58,523 bases of DNA from Sphingopyxis sp. (GCA_017745175.1 JAGHZY010000029.1:1-58523); one strand, 5' to 3'. Counted from the first letter of the stretch, positions 37,158 through 46,246 are shown. Numbers and translations: made by a program. The notes: generated from the letters alone by a model not told the origin.

Positions 37158-38986
37158 CGGGGTGCCGAATTTCGCTCGGGTCGCGCGCCTTTCCCGGCGG
37201 TATCGACGATGCGATAGACATGGAATCCGCCGGAGGAGAGCCTGGCTTGCGGCGCGAGCCACTCGATCCGCCGGCCTTGCAGCAATTGGGCCGCCAGTCC
37301 GTGCGGGCGCGCCCGGGCAAGGATCACAAGCTCATTCTCGCAGAACACAAGATAGCGCGCGCCCGTCGCACCGACCAGCGCGCGCGCGTCGGCGGGCTGC
37401 GCGAGAAAGGCCGTCAGGACGCGGTTGATCGCGGCATGGTTGCGATGGTGCCCCGTCGTTACCACGCTGTGCGGCGTACCGGCCAGAAGGGCGGGCGCGA
37501 TGTGAATCGACGAAAAGAGAAGCGCGGGCGGTTCGTGGGCAAGGGCCAGATCCCCCCCCGACAGGCAGACCGGGGTGCTGCCGCTCGCCGCCGATCGCGC
37601 CGTCAGCATGGACAATCTGAAACCCAGCGCAAGATCGATCGTCGGCATCGACAGCAGCATCAGCATCGCCCCGCACAGGCGGCGCCACGTGCCCGGTCCG
37701 GCATCGCCCCAGCGCCAGAAAGCCGCCGCCAATGCGGCAAAAGCCGGAATCATGAGGGCGTGGGCGACCGCGAGCGACCGGATCACCAGAAGCGCCATGA
37801 TCGTGCTGCACAGGATCAGGAAACCGAGGCGCATCCAGTTTTCGGCTTCCGGGCGACCGCGCGCGCGGCTGCAGGCCCAGACGGTCGCTGCCCCGCCGAC
37901 GAGCGTTGCGGCGCTGTACGCGATCATCCGCGCGGGCACCTGTTTCCACAGGGGCCGTCCTTCGAAAATGGGCTCATACCAGAAGATGCGGACAAGCGGT
38001 TCGAGCTCGCCGAACGGTCCCGCCAGACACGCGGCGCCGGTCAGGATGAAACTTGCCGAAAACGCGATCCCGGCCGCCCCGACAATCGCCACGCGCCACG
38101 CGAGCGAGGCGGCCCGGCGGGGCGACACCGTCAGCGCAATCAGGAAGACCGCCCCCGCCGATGCGGCGGCGGCGATATAGGGCAGGGAAAAGCTGTCGCA
38201 AAAGACGCTCGAAACATAGCTCGTCCCGCGCAGCGGCCACGACCACAGCAGGGGGAGCAGGATCATCCCGGCCGAAAAGCCGCGCAAGCGACTCGCCTTG
38301 GCCGGGTCGCGCAGCCAGTCGAGAACGAAGAGCGCCCAGAAAATTCCGAGGAAGGGAAAGCCTTCCAGCGAAATCTCGACATAGATGCTTGCGATGAAGG
38401 CCGACAGAAATCCGTTCGCAAGGGTCGCGGGCCGCAACGCGAGCCACAGAAGAACGACCGAAAGCAGTATCTGCCAATTGTGATGATCGATGTTGAGCGG
38501 CGCGAAATGATGGAGATAGGTGATCGTCGTGGCTGCGGTTGCAAGGCCGATGAAGACGAACTGCCGGTCGCCCAATATCTGCAATATCCGGGAAAAGACC
38601 AGCAGCAACGGCAATGCGAGCAGCGGCGGGTAGCCCGCCAGCACCCAGCGCTCGGCCGTATTCGGATCGACGAACAGGCTCAAAAGCTCGATCAGTCCGA
38701 AAATCGGGGCGTCGATGAAGCGCGACCAGTGCGTCAATCCGCCGATGCCCGGATTGGTGCGATATTGCGTCGTGTCGAACCAGCTCTGCCCCGCCACCAG
38801 ATCGCGCACCTGCACAAGGCGCATCGCATTGTCGGGATCGGAAAATGCCAGCGTCGCGATCGAATCGCGATGGATGAACAGGCTGGCCGCAAAAAAGCCC
38901 AGCCACAGGATCAGCGCCAGCCGATCGGGTGAAGGCGCGGCGAAAGGATTCCGGCCGCCGGGCATTTTCGCTGTCGTTTCGGCCAT
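37154..38986 (-). CDS. GT-C-fold membrane glycosyltransferase-like protein (paralogue)
   Basis: A 610-residue protein homologous to the one at 33228-35102. It keeps SDPDNAMRLVQVRDLVAGQS in the acidic first loop, LTHWSRFIDAP, PLNIDHHNWQ and a C-terminal soluble domain with TTGHHRNHAAINRVL, matching VATPHHRNKDAMADTI in the paralogue. About 12 membrane segments are seen. ATG 38986 follows AGGAAGAG. It is the first gene of the four-gene minus-strand series (this gene, FAD oxidoreductase, GtrA, second GT-C). The duplication suggests two sugar-transfer steps or two acceptors. Confidence 0.75.
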   Translation of the reverse strand: MAETTAKMPGGRNPFAAPSPDRLALILWLGFFAASLFIHRDSIATLAFSDPDNAMRLVQVRDLVAGQSWFDTTQYRTNPGIGGLTHWSRFIDAPIFGLIELLSLFVDPNTAERWVLAGYPPLLALPLLLVFSRILQILGDRQFVFIGLATAATTITYLHHFAPLNIDHHNWQILLSVVLLWLALRPATLANGFLSAFIASIYVEISLEGFPFLGIFWALFVLDWLRDPAKASRLRGFSAGMILLPLLWSWPLRGTSYVSSVFCDSFSLPYIAAAASAGAVFLIALTVSPRRAASLAWRVAIVGAAGIAFSASFILTGAACLAGPFGELEPLVRIFWYEPIFEGRPLWKQVPARMIAYSAATLVGGAATVWACSRARGRPEAENWMRLGFLILCSTIMALLVIRSLAVAHALMIPAFAALAAAFWRWGDAGPGTWRRLCGAMLMLLSMPTIDLALGFRLSMLTARSAASGSTPVCLSGGDLALAHEPPALLFSSIHIAPALLAGTPHSVVTTGHHRNHAAINRVLTAFLAQPADARALVGATGARYLVFCENELVILARARPHGLAAQLLQGRRIEWLAPQARLSSGGFHVYRIVDTAGKGARPERNSAPR

Positions 38987-39039
38987 CGGTCTCTTCCTAT
39001 GGCCATGTTCAGCCCGCCGCGCTCCTTACGCTATCGCGC

Positions 39040-39055
39040 GCTAAAAACCGGTTAA
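39040..39055 (-). promoter_or_regulatory. CtrA-like site upstream of the first GT-C gene
   Basis: On the minus strand the sequence is TTAACCGGTTTTTAGC, TTAA-N7-TTAG, identical to 37142-37157 in 15 of 16 positions. It ends 54 bases before the ATG at 38986. The same region faces the patatin gene on the other strand. Confidence 0.45.
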
Positions 39056-39164
39056 TGCTGCGCTAGGGATTAAAAAAGGCGCGCATTTTCGTGAGGGGTG
39101 CGCTCCCGGGCTTGGGCGGCGAGCGGACCTGCGGTAAGCTCGCGCCGGCAAGGAGGCGCACGGC

Positions 39165-40127
39165 ATGGCGGGCGGTCTGGCAATCGTATTGAGCGGCGGC
39201 GGCGCCAAGGGCGCCTTCCAGGTCGGCGTCGTCCACGAACTCGTCGTCAACCGCGGCGTCCGGCTCGACATCGTCGCCGGCGTCTCGACCGGCGCGATCC
39301 AGGCGCTCGGCGTCGCGCAGGACGATGTGCCGGGGCTGCTCGACGCATGGCTCGGGATCCGGGGCAACAGCTCGATCTACAAGACGCGCCCGCTCGGCGT
39401 CGTCGGCGGGCTGCTCGGCGAGGATGCGCTCTACGACACCGCGCCATTGAAACGCCTGCTCAAGGGCTTTGCGAACGACGCGAAATTGCGCGCGAGCGGG
39501 CGGAAATTATTGCTGGGGGTGGTCAATCTCGGCACCGGTACTTATCGCAGCATCGACGAAAGCGTGCCCGGCATCCACAATTGGGTTTATGCGAGCTGCG
39601 CGATGCCGCTCTTCTTCGATCCGCTGAAGACGCGCGCAAGCGACGGCACCGAGGAACAATGGGTCGACGGCGGGGTACGCGACGTGACGCCGCTCAGTTC
39701 GGCGCTCGAAATGAACCCGCGCGGGGTGATCGCGGTGCGCGCCTCGCCCGCGCCGAAACCCGGTCCGGTGCGCACCTTCCCCAACCTCATCAAGATCGGG
39801 CTGCGCGCGGTCGATATATTGCAGTCGGAGGTATCGGCGAACGACCTTGCCGGCGCCGCGCTGATCAACGACCTGATCGCCGCGCGCGAGGGCCAGCTTC
39901 GCGCACTCCAGAACGAGGGCATCGGCGGCGCGCAGGCCGCGCGCATCCTGCGCCCGCTCGACGTCCAGATCGCGCGCTACCGCTTCGCGCCGATCCGCAT
40001 CATCGAACCCGAAGAGGAAGTCGCCGAAACGCTCGAATTCAACCCGACAAAAATCCGCGCCGCGATCGACGCCGGCCGTCGCGCGGTCGACCGCGAATGG
40101 GACGCGCTGGAACCGTTGCTGAGCTGA
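39165..40127 (+). CDS. Patatin-like phospholipase
   Basis: A 320-residue lipid acyl hydrolase. VLSGGGAKGAFQVGV is the oxyanion-hole motif, GVSTG holds the nucleophile (Ser41) and WVDGGV holds the catalytic aspartate (Asp168). No signal peptide or membrane helix is visible, so it should act in the cytoplasm or be delivered by another route. The ATG at 39165 follows AAGGAGG at good spacing. It is divergent from the glycosylation operon and convergent with chrA, with a long inverted repeat after its stop. Confidence 0.9.
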   Translation: MAGGLAIVLSGGGAKGAFQVGVVHELVVNRGVRLDIVAGVSTGAIQALGVAQDDVPGLLDAWLGIRGNSSIYKTRPLGVVGGLLGEDALYDTAPLKRLLKGFANDAKLRASGRKLLLGVVNLGTGTYRSIDESVPGIHNWVYASCAMPLFFDPLKTRASDGTEEQWVDGGVRDVTPLSSALEMNPRGVIAVRASPAPKPGPVRTFPNLIKIGLRAVDILQSEVSANDLAGAALINDLIAAREGQLRALQNEGIGGAQAARILRPLDVQIARYRFAPIRIIEPEEEVAETLEFNPTKIRAAIDAGRRAVDREWDALEPLLS

Positions 40128-40174
40128 GATTGATCGAGGGGCGGCCGACGACCGGCAGCCGGCCCATCCTATTT

Positions 40175-40264
40175 CGTCATCCCGGACTTGATCCGGGGCC
40201 CCGCTTGAGATCGAAGCCGGTGGTACGTCAAGAAGCGGGATCCCGGGTCAAGCCCGGGATGACG
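40175..40264. repeat. Dispersed inverted repeat (REP-like), about 90 bases
   Basis: The left arm begins CGTCATCCCGGACTTGATCC (40175-40194) and runs to about 40206; the right arm (40233-40264) ends GGTCAAGCCCGGGATGACG. The arms pair over about 32 bases with a few mismatches, around a 26-base loop. It lies between the convergent patatin and chromate-transporter genes and is related to the repeat at 3205-3265. Confidence 0.85.
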
Positions 40265-40289
40265 GACAGGCTAACGTCCGCTCCCGCCC

Positions 40290-41486
40290 CTATGCCGACA
40301 ACCCCAGCCAACCCGCGATCGCCCCGCCCGCGACAATCGCCGGCGTGACCCATGCCCCCTTCACGCGCCAGACCACGACCAGTGCGACCGCGAACAGCAG
40401 CAACGCGAACCACGGCTCGGCGACCCGCGCGCCCGTTGCCTGCCCCAGCTGCACGAAGGTCGCGGCAATGATACCGACCACCGCGGCGGCGACGCCCGCA
40501 AGCAGGCGGTGCAGCGCCGGATTCTCCACGATCGCCTCGAGCCGCTCGAACAGGATCAGCGAAAAGGCGAAGGCGGGAAGGAACATGCCCGCGGTGATCG
40601 CGAGCGCCCCGCCCGGACCGCCCGCGACATAGCCGACGAAGGTCGCGAAAATGACGAGCGGCGCGGGAAGCACGCCCGCGAGCGCGATGCCGTCGAGAAA
40701 GGTCCCGTCGGCGATCCAGCCGCGCCCGACCGTATCGGCGCGCACATAGGGGATCGCGGTATAGGCCCCGCCGAAGGTCAGCAGCCCGCCCTTCAGCCCC
40801 GCGATGAAGAGCGCCGCCAGCGTCACCGGAGCAGCCGCCGTCGCCCGAACGCCCGCCACGGGGCCTGTCGCCGGATGGATCGCGAGCACCACACCGATCG
40901 CGGCAAGAACGATCGCGATCGCGGCGGCGGGGCGATGCGATACCGCATAGGCCAGCCCGCCGGCGACGAGCGGGATCCAGAAGGGCACGCCCGCGAGCGT
41001 CGCGAGCAGGCTCGCGGCGGCGGCGAGCGCGAGCAGCCGGTCCTCGACGATATGCTCGCCGATCCGCACGACCGCGCGCAGGATGATCGCGAGCACAACC
41101 ACCTGCACGCCGAGCAGCACACCGGCCAGCCCGGCCTTGCCCGCGATCCAGCCGACGTAGAGCCAGCCCGCGACGAGCATCAGCGCCAGCCCCGGCAGCA
41201 TGAACCCCAGCCCCGCGAGCAATCCGCCGATCCGTCCGCGCGCGACCATGCCCAGATGGACGCAAAGCTCGTGCGCCTCGGGGCCCGGCAGGACCTGCAA
41301 CACCGCGAGCAGCCGGTTGAAGCGCCCCGGGTCGATCCAGCGCTCTTCCTCGACGAGGGCCTGCCGGATCATCGCGATCTGCGCAACGGGGCCGCCAAAG
41401 GCGAGGAATCCGAAACGCAGGAATTTCAGAAACAGCGCCGTCAGGCTGAGTTCCGAAGGACGGGTACGGGCAAGGTCGGTGGTCAT
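40290..41486 (-). CDS. chrA: Chromate transporter, CHR family (long type)
   Basis: A 398-residue inner-membrane protein with two CHR domains. The N-terminal one contains LRFGFLAFGGPVAQIAMI and VLQVLPGPEAHELCVHLG, and the C-terminal one contains GLKGGLLTFGGAYTAIPYV and AGVLPAPLVIFATFVGYVAG. ChrA proteins export chromate, probably by proton-linked antiport. The long two-domain form is complete. No ChrB regulator or other metal-resistance gene is adjacent, so the physiological substrate may be another oxyanion. Confidence 0.9.
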   Translation of the reverse strand: MTTDLARTRPSELSLTALFLKFLRFGFLAFGGPVAQIAMIRQALVEEERWIDPGRFNRLLAVLQVLPGPEAHELCVHLGMVARGRIGGLLAGLGFMLPGLALMLVAGWLYVGWIAGKAGLAGVLLGVQVVVLAIILRAVVRIGEHIVEDRLLALAAAASLLATLAGVPFWIPLVAGGLAYAVSHRPAAAIAIVLAAIGVVLAIHPATGPVAGVRATAAAPVTLAALFIAGLKGGLLTFGGAYTAIPYVRADTVGRGWIADGTFLDGIALAGVLPAPLVIFATFVGYVAGGPGGALAITAGMFLPAFAFSLILFERLEAIVENPALHRLLAGVAAAVVGIIAATFVQLGQATGARVAEPWFALLLFAVALVVVWRVKGAWVTPAIVAGGAIAGWLGLSA

Positions 41487-41703
41487 TTCAACGCTCCGGA
41501 CGCCGCGAAGCGCGGCGGGTGGAGCGGAACTTGGGCGGAAAGCCCCGCCTGAACGGGCGTCCGCGCCGGCCCGTTGCCGCTGCTATCGTCCGGAGCGGGG
41601 GCGAAGTCAATCAGGGTCGACCGCGAACGGGACGCGCGAGCGAACCGGAGCCGGATGGATACCGGCCGAACGTCCGCAATCGACCGGGAGCGGCCGATAG
41701 GGA

Positions 41704-41791
41704 TGTGCACCCCGACGAAAGCCGGGGCCCAGAATTCTAACACGAACTTGGCGTGTTACCGCATGGGCCCCGGCTTTCGCCGGGGTGCACA
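41704..41791. repeat. Compound inverted repeat in the largest gene-free gap
   Basis: Arms of 28 bases (41704-41731 and 41764-41791) pair at 27 positions; the left arm starts TGTGCACCCCGACGAAAGCC. The loop carries a second hairpin, TAACACG / CGTGTTA, around AACTTGG. This repeat type (with GCACCCCGGCGAAAGCCGGG-like arms) differs from the CATCCCGGA type elsewhere in the window. The rest of the 338-base gap (41487-41824) holds no convincing gene or promoter that I can see. Confidence 0.8.
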
Positions 41792-41824
41792 AAAGGGACA
41801 GCTCTCCACTCCAATCCCGCCTGG

Positions 41825-44593
41825 CTACGACCCGCCATCCCCCGCGCCCGGCGGCCCGCGCGCCATGGTGCCGCCGGGCGGCGCCTCGTCCCGTATCGCC
41901 ACGGCGCGGCCCAGCGGCTTCAGCGCGACCGTCCCCAGCCGCACGCGCGGCATCGCCTTGCCCGGTGCCGCACCCAGCGCAAGCGCACCGTCGAGCCGCA
42001 GCGCCGCCGCCGACAGCTTGCCCGGCCGCACCATGTACCGCCCGTAGGCCACACCCTCGAACAGGAAATAGCCGTCGAATTCGGTCAGCGTCGTCGCGCG
42101 CACGCGCCCTTCGGCGTCGACCAGTTCGATGACCAGCCCCTCGACCGGATTGCCGCCGTCGCGCCGTACCACTCCCTCGATCTCGCCCGCCGCCACCATC
42201 GGCAGCGCGACGCGTGTTGCGACACCCGGCCGCGGCGCGACCACGACGCCCGGCAGCGCGGGCTGGACATAGGGATCGGGCAGGCTGCCCGCGTCGATCC
42301 CGATCATCACCGGGCGAAAGGGTTCAAGCCCGTCGATCGCGCCGTGCCCCGCCTTGTCGGTCGCCGCATCGACAAGGGCGTTGCCCGCGGTCAGCGGCAC
42401 GCCGGGCAGCGGTGCCTCGCCCGGCTGGCGGACCCCGTCGCCATTTTCGTCCATCCACACATCGGCGATCACCTGTCCGCGGCTCGCGAGCTTTTCGGCC
42501 GACATCCGCCAGCCGCCGCCCGATCGGGGGCCGAAGCTGAAGGCGAGCGCGAGCGACGCGGCGACCGACCCGTCGCTCGCGACCTCGCCGAATCCCGTCA
42601 GCTGCAGCGACCTGAAACGGCGCGTATACCCAAGCCCCGCGCGCGCGCGGCCAAGCCCGCGATCGTAACCGAGTTCGGCGCGCCATTCGGCGTCGCCCTT
42701 CCCCGCCCATTCGCCGACCATGGTCATGCGCGTGTCGCCATTGTCGCCCGAGAGCGCGAAGCGCGCCTCGCCGCGGACGCGAACCCGGCCGAGGCGCGCG
42801 TTGGCAAGCAGCGTGGCCATCAGATTGTCGGGCGGATCGGGACCGACCGGCACCTTCGTCCGGCTCCAGTCGAGCTGGCCGGTGAAGGTCAGCGCGCGGA
42901 AACTCGCCGACGCGCGCGCGCTCGCCTCGATACTGTCGATCCCCGACCGGCGTTCGACCCGCCGCACATCGAAATGGAGCGGCAGGATCGTCTGCCCCAG
43001 CTTTACCGACTGGTCGACCGACACCGAAGTGATACCGTTGATATTGCCCGACAACCGGTCCGAGACGAACCCGCCCCAGCCGCGTATCGCATCGGCGCGC
43101 ACATAGGTCTCGCCGAATGCCGCAAGCCAGCTCGCACGCGCCGCGATGCCGCCATTATGGGCATAGCTACCGCCCGCTTCGAGCAAGGTCGGCCCGATCG
43201 AGCGCCGCAACGCCAACTCGCCATAATGGTGGCGGACATTCTCGATCAGCAGGCTGTGCAGATAGGCGGCGGCCGACGTCCGTGTGTCGAGCCCGCGCTC
43301 GATTCCCGCCGTCGCGCGCCACCCGCGCCGATAGGCTCCGCCCCGCCGGCCGCCGAATTCGACCAGATCGGCATTTTCCTGCGCGACGCCCGCCCAGTAC
43401 CAGGTCTGCTGCGGCGGGATCGAATCCATGCCGACCTGCACCTGCCGTATCTCGCGGCGGATTTGCCCCTGCGGGCCATAAAGCACGATCTCGAAGCGGT
43501 TCGCGCCATATTGCAGCGGCACGTCGATGAATTCGTAACGTCCGTCGCCGTTCGGGCTCGTGAACGCCAGCAGCTGCCCGTTGCGATAGAGCTCGGCATC
43601 CCAGCCGGCGGGCAGGTCGCCGCGGAAGGTCGTCCGGTCGAATGCGTCGGGGCGCTCGACCGGACGATTGGTCAGCACCGCGCCGCGCCCCGGCGCCGAG
43701 GCCGCGACGACCCCCGTCGACAGCAGGCTGACGTCGCCGACGCCATAATGCGTTGCCTTCAGCGGGCCGAGCAGCCGCCCCTCGGGATCGGTGCGATAGA
43801 GCCGCATCCGGAGGCTGTCGGGCACGCCCTCATCGTCCGACGACAGCCGCGCGTCGAAGCTCTGCCGGGCAACCTCCCCCGCCGCGAAAATCTCGTAGCG
43901 CGCCTGCGCATGCGACCCGCCGCGCCTGTCCGCCACGACGCCCGCCGACGCGACGATATCGACCGACGGCGTCGCCCACGCCTGATACGGCCGCGCCGCC
44001 CGTGGCAGGCTCGCAAGGTCGAATTGGGCTTGCGGGCGGATCGACGCTGCGCGCGCGCGCCGCTCGGCCGCGAGCTGGAACGGCAGCTTGTCCTTCGAAT
44101 CGACGCGCAGCACCGCGTTCGCGAGGTCCGCGGTCAGCGGCACGCCGAGCCACCGGCCCAGACTGTCGAGGTCGACGCACCAGCCCGCCGGCGTATCGCG
44201 GATCGTCGTCGCGCCCAGCCGGAACCCCTCGCTCCCCGCGCGCACCTCGCGCGCGTCGCGGTCGATCGTCAGGCTGCGCCGCTCATCGAAGACCCAGCCG
44301 GTTGCGCGGCGCAACTTCCGGTCGACGCGCACCGCCAGGTCGAGCGCGAGCACGACATCGCCGAGATCGACGCAAATCCCCTGCGGCGTCCGGTAACCGC
44401 GCACCCCGTCGCCGAGCCGGTACTGGCCCGACCGCACATCGAACAGCCAGCCGTCGTCCTCGTTCGGCACCCAATCGTCGGCGAGCGCAACCGGCTTGGC
44501 TTCGGCCGCGCGGGCGCCGGCAGGAACCACGCCCGCCAGCGCCAGCGCGGCCAGCGCCGCCGTCATCCACCCTGAAAGCGCGGTGCGGATCAT
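41825..44593 (-). CDS. Usher-like outer-membrane assembly protein of a chaperone-usher-type system
   Basis: A 922-residue exported protein (signal peptide ends near ARAAEA, about residue 30). A globular N-terminal domain (about 40-170) is followed by a long beta-strand-rich region. That region includes LPAGWDAELYRNGQLLAF, RYEFIDVPLQYGANRFEI and YGPQGQIRREIRQVQVGM, which resemble FimD-type ushers. Near residue 720 is an SdrD-like calcium-type repeat (DVWMDENGDGVRQPGEAPLP), and the C-terminus has a carboxypeptidase-regulatory-like beta domain (GEIEGVVRRDGGNPVEGLV). It follows the chaperone gene by 32 bases. The role as usher is inferred from this order and the motifs; its domain plan is not that of classical ushers. 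Confidence 0.75.
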   Translation of the reverse strand: MIRTALSGWMTAALAALALAGVVPAGARAAEAKPVALADDWVPNEDDGWLFDVRSGQYRLGDGVRGYRTPQGICVDLGDVVLALDLAVRVDRKLRRATGWVFDERRSLTIDRDAREVRAGSEGFRLGATTIRDTPAGWCVDLDSLGRWLGVPLTADLANAVLRVDSKDKLPFQLAAERRARAASIRPQAQFDLASLPRAARPYQAWATPSVDIVASAGVVADRRGGSHAQARYEIFAAGEVARQSFDARLSSDDEGVPDSLRMRLYRTDPEGRLLGPLKATHYGVGDVSLLSTGVVAASAPGRGAVLTNRPVERPDAFDRTTFRGDLPAGWDAELYRNGQLLAFTSPNGDGRYEFIDVPLQYGANRFEIVLYGPQGQIRREIRQVQVGMDSIPPQQTWYWAGVAQENADLVEFGGRRGGAYRRGWRATAGIERGLDTRTSAAAYLHSLLIENVRHHYGELALRRSIGPTLLEAGGSYAHNGGIAARASWLAAFGETYVRADAIRGWGGFVSDRLSGNINGITSVSVDQSVKLGQTILPLHFDVRRVERRSGIDSIEASARASASFRALTFTGQLDWSRTKVPVGPDPPDNLMATLLANARLGRVRVRGEARFALSGDNGDTRMTMVGEWAGKGDAEWRAELGYDRGLGRARAGLGYTRRFRSLQLTGFGEVASDGSVAASLALAFSFGPRSGGGWRMSAEKLASRGQVIADVWMDENGDGVRQPGEAPLPGVPLTAGNALVDAATDKAGHGAIDGLEPFRPVMIGIDAGSLPDPYVQPALPGVVVAPRPGVATRVALPMVAAGEIEGVVRRDGGNPVEGLVIELVDAEGRVRATTLTEFDGYFLFEGVAYGRYMVRPGKLSAAALRLDGALALGAAPGKAMPRVRLGTVALKPLGRAVAIRDEAPPGGTMARGPPGAGDGGS

Positions 44594-44625
44594 CGTCCCG
44601 CCCGCTTCGCTCCGGCTCTATTGCG

Positions 44626-45453
44626 TCACTTCACCACCCGCTCGGCCTCGTCGATCGTGCCGCCGCCGATCTCGCGGTCCTCCGAATAGCGGATGTGCAC
44701 CGGCCCCTTCAGCTTCGCCGCGACCTCGCCCGCGACGCGGAGCGACACCTTGCGCGCGCCGACCTCGGGATAGACCGCGATGCCGCGCGCGACGAGCAGC
44801 GGCTCGGCCACCCCCGGGCGCGTCACCTCGATATCGCCATAGACCGAGCGGCTGCCCGTCCGCGACAGGTCGAAGTTGAACGCAGGCCCGTCGGCGCCCT
44901 CGCTCATCCACGCCGCACCGATCGCAGCTTCGGCGCCAGGGTCGCCGACGCGCACGATCACCGGAATCGTGATGCCATAGATCGGCGTCAGCGCGATCGA
45001 CACCCCGGTACCTGCGGGCTTCGCGCCCGCCGCCGCCGCCGGCGCCGCGTCGGGAACCGAGCGGAACAGCATATGCGCGCGATATTCGCCCGGCGGCAGC
45101 CCCTCGGGAACGCGCACTCCGACGCGCACGACCTGCGGCTGGTTCGGCGGCAGCGTCACGCGCCGCGGGCTGAACACGATCATGTCGAGCGCCGCGCGCT
45201 CGGCGGGCGTGACATTCTCCCCGGCGATCTCGTCGAGCCCGCCCTCGGCGGTCATGCGCTTGATCTCGAGGCTGATGCGATAGGTCGCGGGCGCGCTGCC
45301 GATATTGTTGAGCACCACCTCGGTGCCGCGCGATCCGTCGAGAATGACGCGCGTCGGCGCGACGAGCAGGTCGCCCGCCGCCAGCGCGGGCGGCGCCGCG
45401 GCGCCGAGCGCAGCCGCGGAGAGCAGGCCAAAGGCCTTCAGGAAGCGAAACAT
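44626..45453 (-). CDS. Periplasmic pilus-assembly chaperone (PapD-like)
   Basis: A 275-residue protein with a signal peptide (FLKAFGLLSAAALGAAAPPALA). The first immunoglobulin-like domain shows LLVAPTRVILDGSRGTEVVL, SPRRVTLPPNQPQVVRVGVR and PGEYRAHMLFRSVP, the usual pattern of fimbrial chaperones of the alternate/archaic type. The second domain is shorter. It would cap the DUF4402 subunit by donor-strand complementation and deliver it to the usher-like protein. ATG 45453 is preceded by GGGGAT. A 189-base gap with a hairpin separates it from the subunit gene. Confidence 0.85.
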   Translation of the reverse strand: MFRFLKAFGLLSAAALGAAAPPALAAGDLLVAPTRVILDGSRGTEVVLNNIGSAPATYRISLEIKRMTAEGGLDEIAGENVTPAERAALDMIVFSPRRVTLPPNQPQVVRVGVRVPEGLPPGEYRAHMLFRSVPDAAPAAAAGAKPAGTGVSIALTPIYGITIPVIVRVGDPGAEAAIGAAWMSEGADGPAFNFDLSRTGSRSVYGDIEVTRPGVAEPLLVARGIAVYPEVGARKVSLRVAGEVAAKLKGPVHIRYSEDREIGGGTIDEAERVVK

Positions 45454-45610
45454 GGATACGATCCCCACAATCGTCCGGGAGCCGGCCCCACACCGTCCCG
45501 ATGGTCGCATCCTGCCTGCGCCAACATGGTTGATATTTCGCTAACCGTCGATGCGGCGGGCAAAAGAATGGGGCCGCCGGACCTGCTACCCCGACGACCC
45601 CATCTTTACC

Positions 45611-45634
45611 GCTGGCGGATCGAGGCCCGCCAGC
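45611..45634 (-). terminator. Hairpin just after the DUF4402 subunit gene
   Basis: GCTGGCGG (45611-45618) and CCGCCAGC (45627-45634) are exact reverse complements with an eight-base loop, eight bases after the subunit stop codon. No T-run follows. Such a hairpin could stop part of transcription or protect the upstream message, giving more subunit than chaperone and usher, as is common in pilus operons. Confidence 0.45.
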
Positions 45635-45642
45635 TCCCCCGA

Positions 45643-46140
45643 TTACTGATAGTTGGCGGTGACGTTGAAGGTCCCCGAATAGTCGCCCGACGCCTGGTTG
45701 GCGCCGACGCTCAGCGTGCCGCCGACCTGGAAGCTGCCGCCCGACGCGCCCAGCGTGATGTTCGGCGCCGAATAGGTCAGCGTCGACGACATCGTGCCGC
45801 CGAGCGAGCCGTTGAGCGTGACGCTCGAATCGCCGCCGACGAGCACCACGGCACCGCTCGTGCCCTGGACGTTGAAACTGCCCGCGGTCGTCGTGCCGGT
45901 GCAGGTCAGCCCCGCGCCGCAGGTCGCCGCGCCGGCGGTCGACACCGCGACGGTCGACGCGGTCGCGCCGCTGATGATCGTCGCATATTGCAGGTCGCTG
46001 GTCTTGGTGAGCGTGATCTGGCGCAGGATCCTCGCCGTGGCCGTCCCCGTCGCCGATGCCGCCTGCGCCGCGTGGGCGTTCATCGCGAGGGCAGCAATCG
46101 CGGCACCCAGAAGGGCGCGCTTCATTCCGGATTTTTGCAT
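45643..46140 (-). CDS. DUF4402 domain protein, probable pilus subunit
   Basis: A 165-residue exported protein. The signal peptide (LLGAAIAALAMNAHAAQA) is followed by a glycine-, threonine- and serine-rich beta domain: ATARILRQITLTKTSDLQYA at the start and SGDYSGTFNVTANYQ at the end. The final YSGTFNVTVxY-type strand is characteristic of DUF4402. One disulfide is possible (TCGAGLTC). It is the first gene of the operon and the only subunit candidate. ATG 46140 is favoured over ATG 46125 because GGGACC lies at a better distance. Confidence 0.85.
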   Translation of the reverse strand: MQKSGMKRALLGAAIAALAMNAHAAQAASATGTATARILRQITLTKTSDLQYATIISGATASTVAVSTAGAATCGAGLTCTGTTTAGSFNVQGTSGAVVLVGGDSSVTLNGSLGGTMSSTLTYSAPNITLGASGGSFQVGGTLSVGANQASGDYSGTFNVTANYQ

Positions 46141-46246
46141 ATGATCTGGTCCCTTGATACCGAAGAATTTCGGTCGAACTTTCGAATGGAAATCCCACCC
46201 CATTCGTCAGCCGGTCTAGACGGGGACCTGTTCAGGCTTTGCCAGC

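Noticed and set aside
41483..41743. An 86-codon minus-strand frame in the gap upstream of chrA
   Set aside because: Its first half is a translation of the inverted repeat (FWAPAFVGVH-like), a frequent false gene in genomes with this repeat.
41753..44575. A 940-codon plus-strand frame antisense to the usher-like gene
   Set aside because: Same reason: low-complexity composition and a convincing gene on the other strand.
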